This document shows positions 45,234 to 57,012 of a stretch of DNA of 64,000 nucleotides, piece after piece (within the stretch, counting starts at the first letter, position 1; every line of letters starts with the position of its first letter). The notes under the pieces were generated by a model. That model was given only the letters and a program-made list of their open reading frames with translations, was not told the DNA's origin and did not search any database. Location: the NCBI RefSeq assembly GCF_000003815.2, contig NC_049995.1:17184376-17248375 (forward strand). The letters are read 5' to 3'. This stretch comes from Branchiostoma floridae (Eukaryota; Chordata; Leptocardii; Amphioxiformes; Branchiostomatidae). A program made the position numbers and the translations under genes.

Positions 45234-46730
45234 CTAATCCTCCTCAACCAAAGTTGCTTTACCATCGCGAACTGCAAAGAATTTCTTCGGCCGAGCCTTT
45301 AAAACAGAGAGAAGATACTAAGTCAAACGATGTTATTGTGTGTAGTCTTTCAACTTATGCCATCGGACAGTGATTCTTTTAAGATGTTATAAATTTCCAA
45401 ATAAAAGAGATAATAATAATAACTGCACAACAACTTAACAAGGTACAAAGTATGGCATCTACATAACTACAGTTCTATAGTGTAAGGCTTATATAACTAA
45501 TACAGGAGTGTGTACATGTAGTATGGGATAAGCTTTTTTTCAGTATCATTACAGGCTTTTACTGACCTGTTGTTCTAGCTCCCAGGCAGATACTTTGCTT
45601 GAGATGTTTAGGGAGCTGATACCGGACAGGGCCTCCTGAATACAAACAAACAAACAACGATAAATAAACAAACAAACAACAATGAGTAAACAAATGTTCA
45701 TGTTATTATGTATGGCACAAGGTATGTTAAAGTAGAATTGAACACAGTGAATGTACGAATCTTTAGGCGAACAGGGCCTCCTGAATACAAAGAAACAACG
45801 ATAAATAAGCAAACAAAGAGTAACGAATGAAAAAGGTTCATGTCATTATGTATGGGCGGCACAAGGTATGTTTAAGTAGAATTGAACACATTGAATGTAC
45901 ACATCTTTAGGCAGAAGTTAAATGTCGTAGATTTTCAAAATATCATTATTATTGCAACATATATTTACAACACAAGGTGACGGCACACTCAAGTCGTTAC
46001 TTATATTCATGCCGCCACCGCAAACGAATACAAGTACATGGGGAAATACATACAAGATAAGAAAACAAGATAACAAAATAAGAAATAAGCAAAGCGCTGA
46101 AGCCAAAACTTTTCTTTATCCTGACCTGCATCAGCAGCGTTTCGATGGAATAACCGATCTGAGGGACGGTCTTCTGCACTGCCGGCATGGCTCGCAGGGC
46201 GGCGGTGGTGTACGGTGAAACCGCCTCCACGTGATCGTTGTACGCCTGATGAAACAGTAACGATTTAGTCAGGTATATCAACGTGTATATCAATGTTACT
46301 ATGTTTACTGCAATAGTAACTATAACGTTGAATGGAACATTATATGGTCTTGTTTTGACTTGTTTTCATTAGAACACTGAGCCAGTAACTTCTTGAACCA
46401 CTAAAGTAATCTCCAAGCAGATCCTACGGCGGTAGCATAAGATAGTATCAAAAGCTGGCAGAGGAGTGAAGCCGGCTTTCATAGGAGTGTGTTTCGCTAC
46501 CAGGGCAAATGCACACCTCTTGGCTGACTACACTGCTTGGCTAGTTTGGTACTATCTTATGCCATCGTAGGATCTGCTTGCAGATTACCACTAAAGTTTC
46601 TCACCTCCAGCAGGTTGAAGACTGCAGCCCTTTCTTCGCCCAAAGCGTAACTGAAGTTCCGTCCGGGTGCGCCCCCCAGGTGCAGTGCCGATGAAAGCCA
46701 CCTGGTGGCGCCCCGGACCAAGGTCGCCAT
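45234..46730 (-). CDS. Uncharacterised 125-aa protein, 4 exons
   Basis: Exons: 46730-46605, 46245-46126, 45635-45567, 45296-45234 (stop). All introns are phase 0 with good GT-AG sites and lengths of 126, 120, 69 and 63 nt. The start at 46730 has G at -3 and +4. The frame stays open upstream, so a longer N-terminus beginning MATVPS is possible. The first ~30 residues (MATLVRGATRWLSSALHL) are Arg-rich, poor in acidic residues and could be a mitochondrial targeting peptide. The middle is helical (YNDHVEAVSPYTTAALR, PQIGYSIETLLMQ), and the end is KKFFAVRDGKATLVEED. No Cys pattern or membrane segment was seen. I do not recognise the family. The clean phases and exon-like codon composition support a real gene. 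Confidence 0.6.
45625..45910. repeat. Tandem ~149-bp duplication overlapping an exon edge
   Basis: acagggcctcctgaatacaa and the following intron (aacgataaata, gttcatgt-attatgtatgg, aattgaacaca-tgaatgta) occur twice, from 45625 and from 45774. The second copy repeats the acceptor and the first ~8 coding bases of exon 3 of the 125-aa gene and then diverges, so it is a splice-acceptor decoy. Confidence 0.75.
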
Positions 46731-47678
46731 GTCTGTAACGGACTCTCCTGTAAAACACGTCTGTTCGCTACAGCGCGCAGGTGCAGAATGATGCATGCCA
46801 ACAAGTCCATAGCAACAGGGCGTGGCATGGAACGTCACCTTGGTGATATGGGTGTGGCTCGGAACCGTAGCCATGGAAATGACGTTGTCATAAAGCGTTA
46901 CCAAGAACCATGCCCTTATATGGAGGCCCCGTTCGGAGGACTTTAACAATGGCGGTACGACCGACTAATGTGTTCTAGAACACCCTTGTGTTGGGCGATG
47001 GACGAAAAATGTCATCTAATCTTAGAAATAAAAGTTTGGAAACTTAACTTTGGCCATGTGTATCTCTGTTGTCATCTTATCAATTGTAGTGTGCTATACA
47101 TCAGTTGAAAGCTTGTTTATTACCCTTTCCAAAAATACCCCATATGGTATGGTTATGTATTTGTAAGACATGTAACGGGGCTGATTGTGTGAGTGGGTCA
47201 CGAATAAAAGCGCCAAAATTTCCCTGCCAACACCATGTTTGACTTTGGCAAGGGTCGTTTTATTGTTTTCATGGAAAATTGAATACATAAAATTTGAGAC
47301 AGAATGATAATTACAGTATCCTTTATTTCCACAAAGAGCGCTGCAATGTATCATTTTATCTAAAGATTTGCTGTATTACGTTTGTGGTTTGAATAAAGAG
47401 ACTATTTAAGCAACAACAGGTCTATTTTTCAACTGAAACTGAAAATTTGAATTCCTTTAAATTTAGCGGCGAAAATCAGCACTCCAGCCAAAAGCTCTGA
47501 GGAACATGTCTGACTGGCATCTAAACGTCAACAGATGAGGATGGAAGGAAAGACCTGTAGAAGAATATCTTGGTTTGACCTTAGTTCTTGTTTTTTTACA
47601 GCGTTTTTTGTATACTCAAAACAACGACAACAATAGTACATTTGTCAACTACTAAGACTAGTGTTTGTACAGTCGACC

Positions 47679-50600
47679 TTAGTTCTTGTTTCCACGGCCC
47701 TCTTTTGTAGGCATTCTGTTCCTGTTTGTTCGTTTTAAAGGCTTTGTTTTCGTTCTCATTTTGTTTTCATAACTCCTCAACTCGATCTCGTATTTAAAGG
47801 TCGGCTGCCCGTTGATGATAGCACGCAGGTTAGAAGCAGGACGGACAATTTTCCATCGCTTCGCCTCTTGCTTGGACACTGACGACATCGGTTTTATTTT
47901 CGGGATCACTGACTGTAACAAAAAATAAGAAACATAAACATAAACTCTCATAATTCCACTGGGTGCCATACAACCGCCACATGAGGAATCAAGTCATAAA
48001 GACCATACCACGTCCAGGTCCAAAGATATGAAAAACCGAAGTTCTGCTGCAGTACCAATGTAACATACCAGGGGGGCCCAAATTGACCTTGACCTTCGTC
48101 TTGCCAACATATAACTACATATCAAATATCATCGTAATCCATCCAGAAGTTCTAGAGTTATGTTGATTACAAATATCCGGAGACACAAAGACACAGACAC
48201 ATAGATACACCCAAAACTATATCTCCATTTTTCGTGGAGATGAAAATACATGAATTTAAAGTTATTGAAACAGATGTACCAATACAGCATCAGTAATCCC
48301 TAGGTATATATACTTTAGATATTTAGGTGTTCAAGACAATCTTTAGAAGGCCTCTATAACATTGATTTTGTGGTATTATGACGCCCCGTGGAATTATGAA
48401 AGTTGGTTTTAATTTGTCATAATTTGTATCATCGTATATTGATATGAACACTCAGGACTAATTTAGTCAAAAAAGCCCCTAAGGCTTTCTTTTGAATTAC
48501 TTTTTTTTTTGTTTGCTATGTAAAGTTTTTTATATGTAGTGAAGAGATTTTGGTGGAACAACAATTGATAAACAAAGTATCATACGCACGTCCTTTTTTA
48601 ATGCCCAGCAATACTTGGCATCCACGACAAACTGTTGACTCCATTTGGAAGCTTCCACTGTGAGTGTGAGGTTCGGCAAGGTGTGGTTCTCATGGCAGTA
48701 CAAGTTGACATCCTCTCTGAGTTTCTTAAAGTAGCGAAGCTCCTGGTAGAAATCTGGACCCTGTATGGTAGACAAACGGTTTAATCTATATAAAGCCTTC
48801 GTCACATTTCCAAACCCTGGCCCGGCCGGACAACTTTCGGGAACGAAAAGTATGACATACTAGACACCAAACTGCACAAGACGCAAAGAGAATATTGGTG
48901 GGCAGTATTTGTTTAATACGTTTACGCATACATTTCTATTTTTCTTTTCCACAAAGATCTCGGCCGATCCCTGGTTTGGAAATGTGACTGTATCTGTACA
49001 CATTTCTGTACACCGGAGCCAAAATGTACAATTTTGGAATAAGATGGTGCTCGGCCAGGCAGTTTTGGGGAGCAAAAACAATGAAAACACAAAACGGACG
49101 AAAACAAAATAATTCAACAGCATGCCTTCTGCATATCTAACGATATTTGCATAACAATTTTTTTTTCGTTTCAGCAAACAGCCCGACCGGGTTTCGGGTA
49201 GGACCTATGATATAGACCTCCTATACTTTAAACGACCTCACCGATATTCGCCAGTGTGATGTATTGTAAATGTCAGCACAGCTGATAATGATGAGGTGTG
49301 GTCACAGCATAGATTTTAAAAAAACCTTACCTGTATTGCTATCTTCCGCCACAAGGACTTGTTAAACGTGTCGTACAGTAAATAGTCCACGGCCTTCCAC
49401 CGGCGCAGGTTGGCTAGCTCCTGAGCGGTGGGGGTGTACGATTTATACGCGTAGTCTGCGTTGTTACTCGGTGTCTTGTCGTACAAGATGTCTTGCATCT
49501 CCCAGCACATAAGACGTCTTAGAAGAACTAAAGACTCGTCCAGATGTTCCAGGAGCAGGACTAGGGTGAAGTCGTATTCTAGTTCTTTGATGTACCGCTC
49601 AGCTTTTTCCTGCAGGTGGTTATGGTTGGAGACAAAATAAATCTGTTACTTTAAGTACCTTTTTACCCACTACGACAACTTGGTTTATTCAATGCACTGT
49701 ACTGTAAATTCATTTATATTAATGGGGATAAAATTTCTCGGTAGGAGTGGAAAGGATTTTTTTGTTTTGTTTCGCGGAGTTTTAAGTTCGCGGTTAAAAC
49801 AATATTGTAGTACATTTGGGGTTTTTGAAATGAGATTGTGTTGTTTTTACGCACGTTTTGCATATGTGAATGCTTATCATTTGATGTACTGCTGCTTTAT
49901 TTTTCTATGTACATTTTCCACGGTATAATGTATGTATGCAACATTAGCATTGCCGCCCGGGATGTCATCTGTATTGCCTTGTTGTAATGTCAATAAGATA
50001 AAATAGAATAAAATAACATAAATACCATATCATCCGCTCCTTCCGTCGGGTAGCCCAAGTCGAAGGCCAGGTGGTTTCTGGTACCGTCCCAGATGACGTC
50101 ACAATAGTCAAAGTGAACCTCCGACAGGTTTTTGTACTTCCAAGGGTCCTGCAGGAAAGTCTTGACGGGGTTTGCAGATGTGATCTTCAGAAGGTCAGGA
50201 AGACTGTAAAAGTTCATACACGACTTCAGGTGGCTTACAGGCTCTCTCAGGAGTGCTGAATATAAGAACAGAATAAGATATTCTAATCAATAAGATACTC
50301 TTTCTTTCTACATAGAAATTAGATCCTCTTACTTTAGAAGCATGAGTAGCACTGACAAGTTTATATTTCTCATGCGTTTTGACAAACCGACAATAGCTAA
50401 ACCCATACAGTCCTACATTTTCACCATTACCAAGAAGCGAGAAGAAGCCGAACCTCTGTATTAGACAAGATTTGTAATACTTTTATTACAATATGTATAT
50501 ATACATGTTTTGACTTGTTGTGACCTGTACTGGGCAAAAATGTGCCATTAAGGTCTTCATTCGTTCATTAAGAAATATTTTGTTCAGCCATGGTACCATA

Positions 50601-52403
50601 TATTCCCAATTTAAGCACTCTAATCAAAAGACCCATTTTTAACATATCGACGCCAATGCGAAAACTGCTGTCAAGAGAGAACAATCCCTTATGTTGGGAT
50701 ACATTGATCAAATTACTAGTAGTGTTGTTTTTATCTTTTTTTTTCCATTTGCCTTTGGACAGACGAGGACAACGTAGCACTGCACTCAAGTTTTAATAAC
50801 TTATTTTTGATAAATCAACAGTGCCACATACAAAATACAGACAAAACGAAATCAGGTGCCCATTTTACACCTGTGTGAAGTAAGGAAGGTCGTGTAAGGT
50901 GCCTTTCCCAAGGGCACAACGTCGGGGGCACGGCGGGATCGAACTCAGGATTCCGCGCCGAACGCTATACCAGTTACACACCACACAACACCAACGTTTC
51001 ATGATCTGTTGCTTAGTTTAATCAAGTATCTAAACCTTAAAAGTGGGGCCGCGTGGCGCAATCGTCAGCGCATTGGTCTCAGGCCCAAGAGGTCCTGAGT
51101 TCAAATCCGTCTGCTGTGTCACCGATCTTGTGTCCTTGGGAAAGGCACTTTACACGACTTTCCTCACCTAACTCAGGTGTAAATGAGTACCTAGCTGCGG
51201 CTAGTGGCAGTGACAGGCCTCTGTGGCAGTGACAGGCCATAGGGGCATGTTCGGGCATGACGCACCCGCCATGACACACGAGTCAGGGGTAGGAGGAACC
51301 CCTTACATCCTTGGTCGGAAGTCCTCCTAGGAGACGGAAACTCCAAATAACAAACCTGCATCTGCTGGGGCCGTCTTACACGTTGCAAACAATTGCCCCT
51401 GTAGGACTTACTGCGCCAGTGGACGAGAGGGTGGTGGAGAAGGAAGTGCACACCCCTCCTTCACCTTAAAAAGTGCAGGCCTTAACCCACCCTGTCTGCC
51501 TACCATTGTCTTCCGAGACAGACGGATGCCAAAACAAACCTTAAAATGAAATTCATACTTACAGATGTAGGCAGTGTTGGTGGGAAACTTGGCCCGTAGC
51601 CACGTTTTGTTGTACCTAAAGTGGCCAAACTGGACGTCATAGCGCTCCCCTGGCGCGTGGATATGATCCGTTTCAGCAGGAGGGAACGGCCATGAGACGT
51701 AACCCGTCGCTTTTGCCATCAGCGCGGTGAGGTTATGGTAGTAGGCGTACTTTTGGAAGATGTTGACGCAAGTCGTGCTGCCTGTCTTGTGCGTCTTGAT
51801 GTAGACGAAGTGTTGTCTTGGCTTGGGGCAGGTGCTTCGGTCCCAAGTAGGAAATGTGGGTCTTTTGAATGGAGGTGGTGCCTTTCCTTCCATCAGTTGT
51901 TGCAATCCTTGCTTTTTTCCAAATGTTGACAAGGAACTCGTTTTGAGAAACGCGATGCTCTGTTTAGAAGAAACGGGCAAAAAATTGCTCGTCAATACTT
52001 TAAAAAATTAATCGGTATAAGTCACCATTACAAGTCAAAATACATTCCAGGTGACCTTCCAAAAAATCAATGTTTTCAATTCTTTGTAATCATATGCTGA
52101 ATTGTTTTCATACTACTAGTATTTTGAACCGTATTTGGATTTACCAAAATGCCCCAGTTGTGTGGTTTGTTAATAGCCACGTAAGGGGTGCAAATTAGTC
52201 TGTGTAACACAAACTCTGCTGTCCAGGGCTGTAACTGGCCCCTCCCCGCGGGGGCCGGTGGATGTTTGGCGGGCTGCTATAAGCGAGATTTAATCAGGCT
52301 AGGTGCAAATTACATGTATAGCCCTTACCTGGCCATTATAAACTGCGCTTCCAACGATGAGGAATACAATGACAGCTGCCGCCCATTTCAAAGTGGTATT
52401 CAT
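47679..52403 (-). CDS. Galactose-3-O-sulfotransferase-like enzyme, 6 exons, with a one-base frameshift in exon 4
   Basis: Exons: 52403-52329, 51959-51563, 50255-50026, 49610-49331, 48760-48590, 47912-47679. Exon 1 encodes a short cytoplasmic start and a signal-anchor (AAAVIVFLIVGSAVY), giving a type II Golgi protein. Exon 2 has the 5'-phosphosulfate site (IKTHKTGSTT). Exon 3 has the 3'-phosphate region (LREPVSHLKSCMNFY). Exon 4 has the family motif around EHLDESLVLLRRLMCWEMQDI. Exon 6 ends in a very basic tail. Gal3ST enzymes move sulfate from PAPS to the 3-OH of galactose. The product would be 461 aa, normal for the family. Exon 4 is 280 nt, but both neighbouring introns are phase 0 and the protein needs 279; an extra A at 49560-49561 (plus strand) breaks the frame. 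It is either an assembly error or a disabled allele. Confidence 0.88.
48040..48240 (-). repeat. Dispersed repeat family D, copy in Gal3ST-like intron 5
   Basis: gaagttctgctgcagtacca, ggggggcccaaattgacctt, gaccttcgtcttg, atcatcgtaatccatccag and a purine/CA tail (gacacaaagacacagacac): the reverse complement of the order at 40130-40460. It lies between exon 5 (48590) and exon 6 (47912). Confidence 0.7.
48800..49210. mobile_element. GC-armed fold-back MITE, second copy
   Basis: gtcacatttccaaaccctgg, cccggccgg and aactttcgggaacgaaaagt match the element at 29095-29393, including ctagacaccaaact-cacaag. The middle is longer and partly duplicated (a second ggtttggaaatgtgac at 48972). It lies in intron 4 of the Gal3ST-like gene. 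Confidence 0.7.
50870..51000 (-). mobile_element. tRNA-derived SINE fragment, reverse
   Basis: The SINE core in reverse (gtgtgaagtaaggaaggtcg, ggtgcctttcccaagggcac) is followed by a B-box-like cgggatcgaact. Confidence 0.65.
51045..51330 (+). mobile_element. tRNA-derived SINE, well preserved head
   Basis: The A box is in gtggcgcaatcgtcagcgc, the B box is gagttcaaatcc, and the conserved core follows (accgatcttgtgtccttggg, aaaggcactttacacgactt, tcctcacctaactcaggtgt). The tail contains a short duplication (ctgtggcagtgacaggcc). It lies in intron 2 of the Gal3ST-like gene. Confidence 0.8.
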
Positions 52404-52749
52404 CGTGGATTCCAATCCTTCGTCACCTAATAAAGACAAGTGCACGTGTCATTTCTTCTATAAATCTTCAAAACGCCTCATACTATATGCTGTATATAGA
52501 ATTACACACAGTATACACTGGCATTTCGGTCAGAGTTGAAATTGGTAAGCCTACATGTACTTCTCTTGTGAAGAGATATAGGTGTGCGTACAATAGTGAA
52601 TGCAGACCTTTGTTGTAATGTTTACCAACTGGGTGACCATTGTTTGGGCATGCATACATAAATAAAGAAAACAAACTTAACCCATGGTGACTTACCTTGT
52701 AGTCGCTATGTGTCACACTACTGCATATGAACCCTGAGAAACTGGAAGC

Positions 52750-52945
52750 TTTGGCGTCGGCCGTGGCGTAACTGGTAGAGCGTTCGGCTCGGAATCTATA
52801 AGTCCCGAGTTCGATCTTTGCCGTGCCGCCGACGTTGTGCGCTTCGGAAACCCAGGGAAATTTTCACTTCACCAAAGTGTCAAAATGGGTGCCTGACTTC
52901 GGTCTGGGAGGTTAAAGACTACATTTAGCTTCTGTCTGTACCGTG
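52750..52945 (+). mobile_element. tRNA-derived SINE
   Basis: The A box is ccgtggcgtaactggtagag, the B box gagttcgatctt; the core (gttgtgcgcttcggaaaccc, ctgacttcggtctgggaggt) follows. Confidence 0.75.
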
Positions 52946-53559
52946 TATGCGGCACTGTTATTATAAGTTACGTATACCGAATTTGAGTACAGGGACACAT
53001 TGTCCTCGTCTGTCCAAAAGCAAATAGAAAATCAAAACTGGAGAGCAGAATTAGAGGCCATAGACTGGAGCTCCTTACCCCCAGGCTTGTGACTGAAGCT
53101 TAAACTGTTCATGAATTCAAACCCATATTGGACAAATACTGGGAGAATAAGAAATACAATTTACCTTTTGCACTGCAAGAGTAAAGACCGGGACTATAAC
53201 GTTACACACCTGAATGTCTTCCTTCCAGAAGATGGTACTGATATTTAGATAAACCCTTGGACAAACATGACCTTTTTGACCAGTCAAACCGGTTTTACAA
53301 CATATGTGGGCAGAGTTATAACGCTACTTAATACGTGTGTATATTTTCCTAAGTCCTTAGTTTCACAATAGACTGCATGTGCCAATGACTAATAATGCTT
53401 CACGTTGCGTAGACGAAGAATATGATAGACGATGTTATATATCATACATAGCGTGACTACACAACGGACTACATATGCCATGTATGCAAATATGTCTAAG
53501 GGTGCAGTACATGTCGTGAAAGCATAACATGATAGACGATTTTGCAGATACATTATAGC

Positions 53560-53690
53560 AGTTTTGTCTGTTTAAACATTTATCTATTCATGAGAAGCTC
53601 AAATCAGCCTGCAGGCCGCTTTTCATTGAGGTCATGAGGGAGGTAAGGGTCAGACAGTAATATAACAGAAGTACAGATTATACCGATTGC
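53560..53690. repeat. Dispersed repeat family E, copy 1
   Basis: tttgtctgtttaaacattta, attcatgagaagctcaaatc, gcctgcaggccgctttt, attgaggtcatgagggaggt: repeated at 55805-55920, with a remnant at 56878-56930. Confidence 0.75.
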
Positions 53691-53737
53691 TAATAAATCT
53701 ATCAACATATATCACTAATAACATAGTAAAGCTACGA

Positions 53738-53990
53738 TGGGATCGTGTTGCGCAATCGGTTAGGTGTTTCGCCTACACCCAGAGCTACCGGGTTCAACAT
53801 CGCTGATGTATCCCGATCTTGTGCCCTTAGGAAAGGCACTTTATTCGACTTTCCTCACTTCATTCAGGTTAAAATAAGTATATCTCTTGCTTCAGTTAAG
53901 GGCCGTCCCTTTGGATAGGACGTCAAATGGAGGCCCCGTGTAGGATGAGGAGAGCCACACTTCAATATGTTAAAGAACCCACCACACTTA
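53738..53990 (+). mobile_element. tRNA-derived SINE
   Basis: The head gatcgtgttgcgcaatcggt and a B box at gggttcaacatc are followed by the core gatcttgtgcccttaggaaa and ggcactttattcgactttcc. It ends in the same tail type as other copies. Confidence 0.75.
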
Positions 53991-54149
53991 TCAAAATGAG
54001 TAGGGGTCATTCCCAGTGTGAGCGGATCAAACCTCGCAGTCTAGTCTCCGAATTGACATAACGGGTGACTATGGCCTTTTCAAGGTGTCAAACCAGAGAC
54101 CAGACTGTACGGCGCGGTTTGGTCCACTCTCAACTAGAAATGTATCCAC

Positions 54150-54617
54150 ACAAGGGCACGGTGGGTACCGGTGCGGTGTACCAGTACAAAACCGTTTTTT
54201 TTTTCTTGTTGGACCAGTCCATAAAAACCGGACCTGGAAAAATTAGTGGACTGGATCTTGGACCGATTAGAAAATAAACATATTATATCGCAATTTCATG
54301 CAATTTGGGGCTTACTGGTCCAAGAAAAGAACAAAAGCTAAGTTAGTAACTAAAGGAGATTTGGTAGTCATTTTGTCAAGTTCCTACTGTCAAACTTGGT
54401 CGAGGTTAGTTTAAATTTGTTTTAGATGAAGATAGGATTTGAAAACGCCAATGGAAGTCACTAAACAGAATCCTTGAAAGCGAAATGGACCATTGTTTTA
54501 TGTATCACCCATTCACAAGTTTTCACAGACAATCAGATCCAGGTTCAGGTCCGGACCTGATCTTCTGGACCTGGACCGGACCTGGACCTGAATTTCCTGT
54601 ACCGGTACCCACCCCTA
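54150..54617. mobile_element. hAT-like MITE, third and most diverged copy
   Basis: gtgggtaccggtgcggtgta, aaaaccggacctgg, ggaccgattagaaaa and ggtccggacctga match 10147-10573 in order, ending gtacccacccctag. The target duplication is not clear. Confidence 0.75.
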
Positions 54618-55032
54618 GTGCACACCCATAACAATGACTATATAACGTCCTTAGTTTCATCACCGTGTGGAAGGATAGACATATTGGACGACTATCACCT
54701 TTCTAAGATGCCAATCCTTGGGGATTGTTGTGATTTCATTACAAATCGCTAGGTGGTGCCGTGTGAAGAATAAAAGTTAATATTCTAATTAACATAACAA
54801 TAAGGGCTAACTTTGCAATAGTGTGATAATCGACTAGGCCTAAATGAGTGTCAGTATTCTTTTCAATAAGACATTGGCATTTTATATATATATATGTCTA
54901 CTTTTGCATTATGGGAGTTGCGGCATCTAAAGATATATACAAATCTGTTTGTAGCGTCGAGTCTCTCCAAATCTGGTGTACTTGATTATTCGAGAACGGT
55001 GAATGTTATGTTAAAAACTTCTTTTCACTATA

Positions 55033-55698
55033 CTACAGTTTCTTCGACATCTTCAAAACGGTGAAGAAAGCTCCGGGGAGAGGTAAAATCCTGTGATGAA
55101 TTCTTTCACTGATGACGTAGCCGCATTTTCGATACAGGTGCACGCCGTACCCAAAATATGTGATGAGAAAAACCTCCCTTATACCCACAGATCTGCAGTA
55201 TTCTTCCAAGTGGTTCACCATGATCGTCCCAACTCCCTGCCGCCGATACGCGGCATGGACGCTCATCCGTTTGAGTTCAGCCAGTGTGTCGGATATCCTA
55301 TACAGGGCAACGGAACTGATGAAGTTTTGTCCGTACATAGCTACCCAGATTTTGCTTCCAGGTTGAGTAGAGTACCATGTGTATAGATCTTGGAGCTCTT
55401 CCTTGTTTCTTGAGACGTCTTGCTGGTAGTCCATCCATAAGTACCAGATAGATGACAAGAAGGTGACTAGGAAAGGAACCAAGGTTGAAACAGACACTGA
55501 GTTTGTCAGTCTGTATAACGCAGTGAAGAGGACGACCATCCACACCAGTGTCTCAAAGTTTCTCATCAGTACAAAAGCGTTGCGGAGAACCAAGTTCCAT
55601 CGGAGGCGCTTTTCCACAAGTCCAGAAAGAACCATGGCGCAAACCGCCTGGGATTGTTCCTGACGAAGTTCTCTTATGACTATGTCTCTCTTTTCCAT
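55033..55698 (-). CDS. NAT8-like membrane-anchored GNAT N-acetyltransferase, single exon, 221 aa
   Basis: The frame is intact from ATG at 55698 to the stop at 55033. Residues ~48-65 and ~70-90 are two hydrophobic stretches (TLVWMVVLFTALY; LVPFLVTFLSSIWYLW), the membrane hairpin typical of the NAT8 family. Residues ~115-215 are a GNAT fold with the acetyl-CoA motif RRQGVGTIMVNHLEEYC and the following strand VFLITYFGYGVHLYRKCGY. NAT8 proteins sit in the ER/Golgi membrane and acetylate cysteine S-conjugates or lysines of passing proteins; the substrate here is unknown. The single exon contrasts with its multi-exon neighbours, and single-exon NAT8 genes are common. It is the only copy in the window. 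Confidence 0.88.
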   Translation of the reverse strand: MEKRDIVIRELRQEQSQAVCAMVLSGLVEKRLRWNLVLRNAFVLMRNFETLVWMVVLFTALYRLTNSVSVSTLVPFLVTFLSSIWYLWMDYQQDVSRNKEELQDLYTWYSTQPGSKIWVAMYGQNFISSVALYRISDTLAELKRMSVHAAYRRQGVGTIMVNHLEEYCRSVGIREVFLITYFGYGVHLYRKCGYVISERIHHRILPLPGAFFTVLKMSKKL

Positions 55699-57000
55699 GG
55701 TACCGGATAGCAGTTTCTGATATTAGCACCCACGAGGTCCTAAATTTGGTTGGGAGTAAATGAGTAAATATTAGAACGGTTGAAAAATCATGCTAGTGCG
55801 GTGTGTTTGTCTGTTTGTTTAAACCTTTATTTATTCGTGAGAAGCTTAAATTGGCCTGCGGGTCGCTTTTTATTGAGGTCATGAGGGAGGTAAGGGTCAG
55901 ATAAGATATACCAGAGAATAGATTGCATTCAGTACTGATAAATCTACTAAAATACAATATTGTAATTTGAAACCAATCTTTAACTTGATATCCCTATGCT
56001 GCTCGATGCTCTGTTTTTTTAAACAAACGGATATAGGTTAACTCCTCGGATAAAGGTGAACTAGCGTCATCTCACCCTTCACCAAAGTCGGCATTTTACC
56101 TCCCTGTGGCCACCCCTCCCCCAAATACCACGATTTCTGAAACTTTCTCACCTTACCTATCACTTGGCGGCTTGGCCTTAAACTTTGAACTTACGAAAAA
56201 GAGCCTGGAGTGTCAAGTCTTCTGTTCACTTTTTCAGGCGCTTGAATTTCTCAAGCATAACGTTAAATGACTGAAGTAATGAACACAGGGTAATGTACCA
56301 TGCAGGGCGCCACGGGCGACGCCCCTGCAGTGAACTACTCACCTGTCAAACTAACCTGGAATCCAGTCTACCGTGAAATGGCCAGGCTACATTCGGGACA
56401 GGACGAGGGTCTTTCCACCGTCGGGGTAATCTTTCGCACCCGTTAGGAGTTTTGCACGGTGGCAGTTTGTTGTGGCCTATTAATTTAACTTCCACTGGGC
56501 AAAGTCCTACCGCGTGAAAATGCTACCGGGTGTGAACGATCACACTGGCGGCTGAGAGCTGCATTGGCCCCGTAGAGTACGGTACGGGCCGTGCCACAAC
56601 TAGACCGGATTTCAGGTTACTGTAAAACCGGTGGGACAAGCAAGATAATTATATGCTGCGCAATGCTAATGATAACATTGAGAGTACACACCGTTTCGAC
56701 GTACTCTCCTAGAAACTCCTCCAACAACTCTCAAGCACAAGGAACCAAGAGTTAAATACCAAGAGAGACTATTGACTCTAAAGCGAACCATGTGTTACTC
56801 AGCACCAAGAGACCACGTCTAGCGAAATAATAGACGTTAAATGAGGACGACAACAACAACAACAAAATAACCATGTGTTTTGCATGAACCTTTGTTTATT
56901 CATGAACTGAGCTCAAATCGCCTGTGTACGTGTAATTCTCTTTAATAAATCCATTGACGGACATATGCCGATATACGTCCCTGTAGCTATAGGTTAGAGA
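55699..57000. other. Intergenic region upstream of the NAT8-like gene
   Basis: Repeat family E copy at 55805-55920 and otherwise non-coding sequence. The GC-richer stretch at 56290-56640 has no long open frame and no structure I recognise. Confidence 0.55.
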
Positions 57001-57012
57001 GCCAGGTAAAAA

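Larger units (their letters stand above)
52404..55032. other. Intergenic region between Gal3ST-like and NAT8-like genes, SINE-rich
   Basis: No gene was found. It holds a SINE at 52750-52945, a dispersed repeat at 53560-53690 (family E), a second SINE at 53738-53990 and a hAT-like MITE at 54150-54617. Confidence 0.65.

Noticed and set aside
51408-51562. Extension of the Gal3ST-like exon 2 frame downstream of 51563
   Set aside because: A good donor (gtaagt) ends the exon at 51563, and the next exon at 50255 joins in phase with matching homology.
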